From the NCBI GenBank assembly GCA_937958785.1, contig CALGMY010000168.1, positions 1 to 19,966 on the forward strand: a stretch of 19,966 nt of DNA, given 5' to 3'. The notes below the pieces were generated by a model. The model had not been told where the DNA came from. It saw only the letters and a program-made list of their open reading frames with translations, and ran no database searches. Of the stretch, positions 6,672-12,936 are shown in pieces (the first letter of the stretch is position 1; every line of letters starts with the position of its first letter). The translations under genes and the position numbers were made by a program. Origin of the DNA: an uncultured Gammaproteobacteria bacterium. Lineage in GTDB: Bacteria; Pseudomonadota; Gammaproteobacteria; Steroidobacterales; GCA-2729495.

Positions 6672-7624
6672 TGCTCGGGCTAATCGGCAAGCTGGCGGCG
6701 AGCGGGGTGGTGGGGCTCAACGAGCGCAACTGCCAGTACATCATGCGCTACAACCCCCGGCGCCTGTACCCGCTGGTGGATGACAAGCTCACCACGAAGC
6801 GCCTGGCCATGGAGGCCGGCCTTCCCGTGCCGGAGCTCTACGGTGTCATCGGCAGCTACCGCGAGGTGCGCAGCCTGCCCGCGATCGTGGCCGCCCACCG
6901 TGACTTCGTCGTGAAGCCGGCCCAGGGCTCCGGTGGCGACGGTATCCTCGTCGTGTCCGCGCGCGTGAAGGACCGGAACGTCTACCGGCTCGTCGACGGC
7001 ACCATCATGAACGAGGACGACATCGAGCATCACCTGTCGAACATCATCAGCGGCCAGTACAGCCTTGGCGGTCACCGGGACGTGGCCCTCGTGGAGTACT
7101 GCGTCAAGTTCGACTCGACCTTCGCCGAGCACTCCTTCCGCGGGGTGCCCGACATCCGGGTGATCGTCTTCCGGGGCTACCCCGTCATGGCCATGGTTCG
7201 CCTGCCGACCCGGCGCTCCCATGGCAAGGCCAACCTGCACCAGGGCGCGGTGGGCGCCGGCATCGATCTCGCCACGGGCCAGACGACCTACGGCGTCACG
7301 GGAAACAGCACGGTTACCGAGCATCCCGATACCGGCGCCGCGATCGCCGGCCTCGAGATTCCCCAGTGGGAGTACCTGCTCGGTTTCGCGGCACGGTGCT
7401 ACGAGCTCACCGGTCTGGGCTACCTCGGGGTCGACATCGTGCTCGACCGGGACAAGGGCCCCATGCTGCTCGAGCTGAATGCGCGGCCGGGGCTGAACAT
7501 CCAGATCGCCAATCGCTGTGGCCTGAAGCGCCGGCTCGAGCAGGTCGAGGTGCAGCCCGCTGGCGCGCCCGTGGCCGAGCGCGTGGCATTCGCCCGGCAC
7601 AACCTGGCCGCGGCGGCGGCCTGA
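6671..7624 (+). CDS. Alpha-L-glutamate ligase-related ATP-grasp protein
   Basis: The 317-residue cytoplasmic protein has the ATP-grasp fold of RimK-related ligases. DKLTTKRLAMEAGLPVPE (38-55) opens the domain. DFVVKPAQGSGGDGI (K82, glycine loop 86-91) binds nucleotide. GVDIVLD and MLLELNARPGLNIQIAN (E268, N270) carry the magnesium ligands. All catalytic hallmarks appear intact, so it should form an amide or peptide bond from an acyl phosphate, but the substrate is unknown. It shares one base with the preceding 7TM gene (TGATG), implying coupled translation and a joint complex. Comparative genomics places this pair with a retropepsin-like protease in many proteobacteria; no such gene is seen in this window. 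Only 11 bases separate it from gcvT. Confidence 0.87.
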   Translation: MLGLIGKLAASGVVGLNERNCQYIMRYNPRRLYPLVDDKLTTKRLAMEAGLPVPELYGVIGSYREVRSLPAIVAAHRDFVVKPAQGSGGDGILVVSARVKDRNVYRLVDGTIMNEDDIEHHLSNIISGQYSLGGHRDVALVEYCVKFDSTFAEHSFRGVPDIRVIVFRGYPVMAMVRLPTRRSHGKANLHQGAVGAGIDLATGQTTYGVTGNSTVTEHPDTGAAIAGLEIPQWEYLLGFAARCYELTGLGYLGVDIVLDRDKGPMLLELNARPGLNIQIANRCGLKRRLEQVEVQPAGAPVAERVAFARHNLAAAAA

Positions 7625-7635
7625 CGGGAGGATCC

Positions 7636-8721
7636 ATGGGGCACCGTACCCCCCTGTATGACGAGCACGTGGCGGCCGGCGCACGCCTGGTCGAGTTCGG
7701 TGGCTGGGACATGCCGCTGCAGTACGCCTCGGCGCTCGCGGAGCACCACGCGGTGCGCCAGGGCTGTGGCATCTTCGACGTGTCCCACATGACCGTGGTC
7801 GACGTCATGGGGCCTGATACCCGGCCCTTCCTGCGGCGGCTGCTCGCGAACGACATCGCGAGGCTCCGTGAGCCAGGGCAGGGCCTCTACAGCTGCATGC
7901 TGAACGACGCGGGCGGCGTGGTCGACGACCTCATCGCCTACTGGACCGGCGACGACCGCTTCCGGCTCGTCGTGAATGCAGCAACCCGGTCCCAGGACCT
8001 GGCGTGGCTCGCCCGGGTCGCGGACCGGGACGACGTGGTGCTCCGGCACCGGGATGACCTCCTCATGATCGCCGTGCAGGGCCCTGCTGCGGTGGCGCTG
8101 GTGGCGCCGCTGCTGCCCCACGATGCCGGGCCGGACGTCCTTGCCCTGAAGACCTTCCGTTCCCTGCTGCGGGAGGACCTCTTCGTCGCCCGGACGGGCT
8201 ACACCGGAGAGGATGGCGTGGAGGTGATCCTGCCGGTTCCGGCGGGCGTGGATCTCTGGCAACGCCTGGTCGCGGCCGGCGCAACCCGGTGCGGGCTGGG
8301 GGCCCGGGACACCCTACGCCTCGAGGCGGCCCTGAACCTCTACGGGCAGGACATGGATGCGGGGACGACGCCCCTCGTCTCCGGCCTGGCCTGGACCGTG
8401 GCGTTCGACCCGGCGGACCGGCAGTTCCGTGGCCGGGCGGCGCTGGAACAGCAGGTCGCGGCCGGTATTACGGAAAAGTTGACCGGCTTGCTGCTGGAAG
8501 ATCGCGGTATCATGCGCCACGGTCAGCGGGTGCTCACCCCGGCCGGCGAAGGCGTGATCACCAGCGGCGGCTTTTCCCCCACCATGGACCGGTCCATCGC
8601 ACTCGCCCGGGTCCCCGTCGCGGCCGGGGGTCCCTGCCAGGTTGAGATCCGGTCGGCGCTGAAGTCAGCCAGGCTCGTCCGCCCACCGTTCGTCCGACTC
8701 GGCCGCGTATTGGTTGACTGA
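7636..8721 (+). CDS. gcvT: Glycine cleavage system T protein (aminomethyltransferase)
   Basis: GcvT transfers the methylene group from aminomethyl-lipoyl GcvH to tetrahydrofolate, releasing ammonia. The 361-residue length matches E. coli (364). Visible signatures are LVEFGGWDMPLQY at the N-terminus, GIFDVSHM, the folate-site MLNDAGGVVDDLIAYW (D97, D98), ARTGYTGEDGVE, and RLEAALNLYGQDMD. A strong GGGAGG site six bases before the ATG fixes the start; longer in-frame extensions lie within the preceding gene. It is immediately followed by gcvH. The 11-base gap upstream leaves no space for a glycine riboswitch or a separate promoter region. Confidence 0.95.
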   Translation: MGHRTPLYDEHVAAGARLVEFGGWDMPLQYASALAEHHAVRQGCGIFDVSHMTVVDVMGPDTRPFLRRLLANDIARLREPGQGLYSCMLNDAGGVVDDLIAYWTGDDRFRLVVNAATRSQDLAWLARVADRDDVVLRHRDDLLMIAVQGPAAVALVAPLLPHDAGPDVLALKTFRSLLREDLFVARTGYTGEDGVEVILPVPAGVDLWQRLVAAGATRCGLGARDTLRLEAALNLYGQDMDAGTTPLVSGLAWTVAFDPADRQFRGRAALEQQVAAGITEKLTGLLLEDRGIMRHGQRVLTPAGEGVITSGGFSPTMDRSIALARVPVAAGGPCQVEIRSALKSARLVRPPFVRLGRVLVD

Positions 8722-8738
8722 CACTCCAGGAACAACAC

Positions 8739-9128
8739 ATGAGCGACGTGCCTTCAGGGCTGAAGTACACCAGGGAGCACGAGTGGCTCCGCCAGGAGGG
8801 CGATGGCACCGTCGTCGTCGGGATCACGGACCACGCCCAGCACCAGCTGGGTGAGCTGGTCTATGTCGAGCTGCCCGATGCGGGCCGGTCCCTGGCCGCG
8901 GGCGATGCCATGGCCGTGGTCGAGTCGACCAAGGCAGCTTCCGATGTCTACGCGCCGGTCGCGGGTGCCATCGTCGAGGTGAACCCGGCGCTCGCCTCCG
9001 AGCCCGAGCTCGTGAACTCCGACCCCTACGGCCGCGGCTGGCTCGTGCGGCTGAAGCCCGCCGCCGGCAGCACCGATGGCCTGATGGACGCCGCCGCCTA
9101 CGGCGCGCTGCTCGCCGCGGACCACTGA
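8739..9128 (+). CDS. gcvH: Glycine cleavage system H protein (lipoyl carrier)
   Basis: GcvH carries the aminomethyl intermediate on a lipoyl-lysine between the P, T and L proteins. The 129-residue product has the family length. The lipoylation site is K65 in AVVESTKAASDVYAP, and LKYTREHEWL and GITDHAQHQLGELVYVELP are conserved flanking strands. AGGAA lies 8 bases before the ATG, and the gene sits 17 bases after gcvT and 19 before gcvPA. The L protein (dihydrolipoamide dehydrogenase) and lipoate ligases are not in this window. Confidence 0.96.
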   Translation: MSDVPSGLKYTREHEWLRQEGDGTVVVGITDHAQHQLGELVYVELPDAGRSLAAGDAMAVVESTKAASDVYAPVAGAIVEVNPALASEPELVNSDPYGRGWLVRLKPAAGSTDGLMDAAAYGALLAADH

Positions 9129-9147
9129 AACCGGATCCGCGCCGCCC

Positions 9148-10512
9148 GTGCCGTTCATTCCCCACACGCCCGACGAAACCGCGGCGATGCTGGCCGCCAT
9201 CGGCGCCGGCAGCCTCGAGGAACTCTTCGACGAGATTCCCGCCAGCCTGCGCGCGGACGGGCTCCCCGGGGTGCCGCCCGGGCTCGGCGAGGCCGCCATC
9301 ACCCGCCTGATGCGCGAGCGTGCCGCCCGCAACCGGGACACCCTCTGCTTCCTCGGTGCCGGAGCCTACGAGCACCATATACCTGCGGCGGTCTGGGAGA
9401 TCGCCACCCGGGGCGAGTTCTACAGCGCCTATACACCCTACCAGGCGGAGGCCAGCCAGGGCACGCTGCAGCTCATCTACGAGTACCAGTCCATGCTGGC
9501 CGGTCTCACGGGCCTCGACGTGTCCAACGCCTCCCTCTATGACGGCGCCACGGCGTTCGCCGAGGCCTGCCTGATGGCGGTCCGCGGTGCCCGCCAGGCT
9601 CGTTCCCGTCGCGTGCTGGTTCCCCGGTACGTGAACCCGGTGTGGCGCCGGGTGGCGCACGCGCTGCTCGCCGGCCAGGACGTGGAGCTCGTGGAGCTGG
9701 CCGCGGGTGGCGGCCGCACCGACCTTGCGGGATTGAAGGCCTTCGAGGGCGAGGACTTCGCCGCGGTCTGCATCCCCTATCCGAACTTCCTGGGCGCCCT
9801 GGAGCCGGTCGACGAGCTGACCGATTGGGCCCACGCCCGCGGCATGCTGGTGATCGCGGCCTGTAATCCGACGGCCCTGGCGCTGCTCAAGCCCCCGGGT
9901 GAGTGGGGCACGAAGGGTGCCGACATCGCCTGTGGGGAGGGCCAGCCGCTGGGCATTCCACTCAGCTCCGGTGGCCCGTACTTCGGCTTCCTCGCCTGCC
10001 GGCAGGCGCTGGTGCGCCAGATGCCCGGCCGGATCGTCGGCGGCACCCTCGACGTGGAGGGCCGGCCCGGGTTCACCCTCACGCTCCAGGCCCGGGAGCA
10101 GCACATCCGCCGCTCCAAGGCGACGTCGAACATCTGCACCAACCAGGGCCTCATGGTCACCGCCGCAACCATCTACCTCTCCCTGCTGGGCAGCGAGGGA
10201 TTGCGGCGCGTGGCGGCCCAGTGCCATGCGAACACCCGGGCGCTGGTCGCGGCCCTCACCAGCCTCCCGGGCGTGCAGGCAACGATCGGCCCCTATTTCC
10301 ACGAGGCGGTGGTGACCCTGCCGGGCCCCGTCGCGCCGGTACTCCGGCGGCTTGCGGACGCCGGCATCCTCGCTGGCTACGACCTGGCGGCGGACTTCCC
10401 CGAGCTCGGGCACGGCCTGCTCGTGTGCGCCACCGAGGTCCGGACCGCCGGGGACATCGATGCCTACCGGCGCGCCCTCGCCGGCATCCTCGGTACCGCG
10501 GTGGCGGCCTGA
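9148..10512 (+). CDS. gcvPA: Glycine dehydrogenase (decarboxylating) subunit 1, GcvPA
   Basis: This is the N-terminal half of the P protein as a separate 454-residue subunit, which with GcvPB decarboxylates glycine and loads the aminomethyl group onto GcvH. Family motifs include MPFIPHTPDETAAMLAAIG, FLGAGAYEHHIPAAV, FYSAYTPYQAEASQGTLQ and SLYDGATAFAEA. The active-site PLP lysine is not expected in this half. It begins with GTG and has only a poor ribosome binding site, so it may depend on coupling to gcvH. Its stop overlaps the gcvPB start by one base. The split form is typical of Bacillus-type systems and occurs in some gammaproteobacteria, while E. coli has a single fused GcvP. Confidence 0.94.
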   Translation: MPFIPHTPDETAAMLAAIGAGSLEELFDEIPASLRADGLPGVPPGLGEAAITRLMRERAARNRDTLCFLGAGAYEHHIPAAVWEIATRGEFYSAYTPYQAEASQGTLQLIYEYQSMLAGLTGLDVSNASLYDGATAFAEACLMAVRGARQARSRRVLVPRYVNPVWRRVAHALLAGQDVELVELAAGGGRTDLAGLKAFEGEDFAAVCIPYPNFLGALEPVDELTDWAHARGMLVIAACNPTALALLKPPGEWGTKGADIACGEGQPLGIPLSSGGPYFGFLACRQALVRQMPGRIVGGTLDVEGRPGFTLTLQAREQHIRRSKATSNICTNQGLMVTAATIYLSLLGSEGLRRVAAQCHANTRALVAALTSLPGVQATIGPYFHEAVVTLPGPVAPVLRRLADAGILAGYDLAADFPELGHGLLVCATEVRTAGDIDAYRRALAGILGTAVAA

Positions 10513-11984
10513 TGCGCGAGCCCCTCATCTTCGAGCAGTCCCGGCCGGGGCGCCGGGCCCCGTCCCAGGCACCGGCAACGCCGCCTGCTGCCGAAGACCT
10601 GCCGGCCGGCCTGCTGCGGCGGGCGCCACCACCCCTGCCCGAGGTGTCCGAGCTGCAGGTCGTGCGCCACTTCACGCGGTTGTCCCAGCTGAACTTCTCG
10701 ATCGACACCCATTTCTACCCGCTCGGCTCCTGCACGATGAAGTACAACCCGCGGGCGTCGAACAAGCTGGCGATGCTGCCCGGGTTTCTCGAGCGCCACC
10801 CGCTGGAGCCCGAGTCACACGCGCAGGGTGTCCTCGAGTGCCTGTACGAGTTGCAGGAGATGCTGAAGGCCGTCACCGGCATGTGCGGCGTGTCGCTCAC
10901 CCCCATGGCCGGCGCCCAGGGCGAATTCGCCGGCGTCGCCATGATCCGGGCCTACCACCTGGCCCGGGGTGACACGGAACGCAACCAGATCATCGTGCCC
11001 GACGCCGCCCATGGCACCAATCCCGCCACCGCCACCATGTGCGGCTGCGAGGTGGTCGAGATCCCCACCGGACCGGACGGCGACGTGGACGTGCAGGCGC
11101 TGCGCGCGGCGGTCGGGCCCCGCACGGCGGGCATCATGCTCACCAACCCCTCGACCCTCGGGGTCTTCGAACGCGGCATCGCGGACATCGCCGACGTGGT
11201 GCATGCCGCGGGTGGCCTGCTGTACTACGACGGCGCCAACCTGAACGCGATCCTGGGACGGGCCCTGCCCGCCGCCATGGGCTTCGACGTGGTGCACATC
11301 AACCTGCACAAGACTTTCTCCACCCCCCATGGGGGCGGTGGTCCCGGGGCTGGCATCGTCGCGGTGACCGAGCGCCTCGAACCGTTCCTCCCCATTCCGA
11401 TCGTGGGCCGCCGCGACGGCGGCTACGTCTGGCTGGCGGAAGCCGACCGGCCCCGGAGCATCGGCCGCCTCTCCGGCTTCATGGGCAACACCGGCATCCT
11501 GCTGCGGGCCTACGTCTACATGCGGCTCCTGGGCGCGGAAGGCATGCGGCGGGTGTCCGGCTACGCGGCCCTGAATGCCAACTACCTGATGAAGCGCCTG
11601 GCTGCCGCGGGCTTCTCGCCGGCCTACCCCCGTCGCCGGGCCAGCCACGAATTCATCATTTCCCTGAAGGACATCGCCCGGGATACCGGCGTCAACGCCA
11701 TGGACTTTGCCAAGGCGCTGCTCGACCGGGGATTCCATGCACCGACCACCTACTTCCCGTTGCTGGTCCCCGAGTGCCTGCTCATCGAACCGACCGAGAG
11801 CGAGGCGCGCCAGGAACTCGATGCCTTCGCCCAGGCGATGGTCGAGGTGCGGGACCTGGCCCTCAGGGACGCGGCGGAGGTCAAACGGGCCCCCGTGACG
11901 ACCCCGGTGCGCCGGCTGGACGACGTCCGTGCCGCCCGCCAGCTCGACCTGACCTGGCAGAGCCGTAAACCCCCACAGGAGTGA
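10512..11984 (+). CDS. gcvPB: Glycine dehydrogenase (decarboxylating) subunit 2, GcvPB
   Basis: This 490-residue PLP-binding subunit of the split P protein carries the Schiff-base lysine K267 in INLHKTFSTPHGGGGPGAG, the glycine-rich loop that follows it, YPLGSCTMKYNPR near the N-terminus, and PDAAHGTNPATA. The ATG chosen shares a base with the gcvPA stop (TGATG) and gives the expected N-terminus MREPLIFEQS; a longer in-frame extension inside gcvPA is rejected. With GcvPA, GcvH and GcvT it forms three of the four glycine cleavage proteins. The next gene begins four bases later. Confidence 0.95.
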   Translation: MREPLIFEQSRPGRRAPSQAPATPPAAEDLPAGLLRRAPPPLPEVSELQVVRHFTRLSQLNFSIDTHFYPLGSCTMKYNPRASNKLAMLPGFLERHPLEPESHAQGVLECLYELQEMLKAVTGMCGVSLTPMAGAQGEFAGVAMIRAYHLARGDTERNQIIVPDAAHGTNPATATMCGCEVVEIPTGPDGDVDVQALRAAVGPRTAGIMLTNPSTLGVFERGIADIADVVHAAGGLLYYDGANLNAILGRALPAAMGFDVVHINLHKTFSTPHGGGGPGAGIVAVTERLEPFLPIPIVGRRDGGYVWLAEADRPRSIGRLSGFMGNTGILLRAYVYMRLLGAEGMRRVSGYAALNANYLMKRLAAAGFSPAYPRRRASHEFIISLKDIARDTGVNAMDFAKALLDRGFHAPTTYFPLLVPECLLIEPTESEARQELDAFAQAMVEVRDLALRDAAEVKRAPVTTPVRRLDDVRAARQLDLTWQSRKPPQE

Positions 11985-11988
11985 GTGC

Positions 11989-12936
11989 TTGTCTGCGCTG
12001 ATCTGCGGCTCGATTGCCTATGACAACATCATGGTGTTCCAGGGCCGGTTCAAGGAGCACATCCTCCCGGACCAGATCCACATCCTGAACGTCTCGTTCC
12101 TGGTGCCTGACCTGCGCCGGGAGTTCGGCGGCTGCGCCGGCAACGTGGCCTACAACCTGCGGCTCCTGGGCGGCGAGCCGCGCATCCTCGCGACGGCAGG
12201 CACCGATTTCGGCCCCTACCGCGCGTGGCTCGCCGGCCAGGGCGTGGATCTCGGCGGCGTGCTCGAGGTGCCCGGCATGCTCACGGCCCAGGCCTACATC
12301 ACCACCGACCTGGACGACAACCAGATCACGGCCTTCCATCCGGGGGCCATGAACGAGGCGCACCGCAACGTCATCACAGCGGACGCCGCCAGTCGCGGCA
12401 TCAAGCTCGGCATCGTCTCGCCGGACGGACGCCAGGGCATGGTGGACCATGCTGCCCAGCTCAGTGCCGCGGGCATCCCCTTCATGTTCGACCCGGGGCA
12501 GGGCCTGCCGATGTTCGATGGTGCCGACCTCCGGCACTTCGTCGAGCTGGCCACCTGGGTCGCCGTCAACGACTACGAGGCCCGGTTGCTGGTGGACCGC
12601 ACCGGCTGGAGCGAGGCGCAGCTGGCTGCCCGGGTGAAGGCCCTGATCGTCACCCATGGCGGCAATGGTTCGACGATCCACGCGGATGGCGGGCGCATCG
12701 AGATCCCCCCGGTCAAGCCCGCGGCGGTACTCGATCCGACCGGCTGCGGCGATGCCTACCGTGCCGGACTGCTCCATGGCATTGGCCGGGGCCTGCCCTG
12801 GGCCGAGACCGGGCGCCTCGCGTCCCTGCTCGGGGCCATCAAGATCGCCCACAAGGGCACCCAGAACCATCGCTTCACGCCTGCATCGCTGGCCCGGGAA
12901 TACCATACGGCGTTCGGGCATGAGCTCCGGCTCTAG
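11989..12936 (+). CDS. PfkB-family carbohydrate kinase, probably adenosine kinase
   Basis: The 315-residue ribokinase-fold kinase starts MSALICGSIAYDNIMVF. It has the N-terminal PfkB glycine signature FGGCAGNVAYNLRLLGG (about 46-62), the conserved DNQITAFHPGAMN, and the C-terminal DPTGCGDAYRAG with catalytic base D255. Close relatives in GC-rich gammaproteobacteria are annotated, and in Xanthomonas described, as adenosine kinase, which would phosphorylate adenosine to AMP. Substrate choice cannot be proven from these motifs. The start is TTG with CAGGAG about eight bases upstream; no in-frame ATG or GTG fits better. It follows gcvPB by four bases and overlaps the next gene by 17. An adenosine salvage link to the one-carbon genes is inference. 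Confidence 0.85.
   Translation: MSALICGSIAYDNIMVFQGRFKEHILPDQIHILNVSFLVPDLRREFGGCAGNVAYNLRLLGGEPRILATAGTDFGPYRAWLAGQGVDLGGVLEVPGMLTAQAYITTDLDDNQITAFHPGAMNEAHRNVITADAASRGIKLGIVSPDGRQGMVDHAAQLSAAGIPFMFDPGQGLPMFDGADLRHFVELATWVAVNDYEARLLVDRTGWSEAQLAARVKALIVTHGGNGSTIHADGGRIEIPPVKPAAVLDPTGCGDAYRAGLLHGIGRGLPWAETGRLASLLGAIKIAHKGTQNHRFTPASLAREYHTAFGHELRL

Noticed and set aside
7625..7635. Glycine riboswitch before gcvT
   Set aside because: There are only 11 non-coding bases, far too short for an aptamer.
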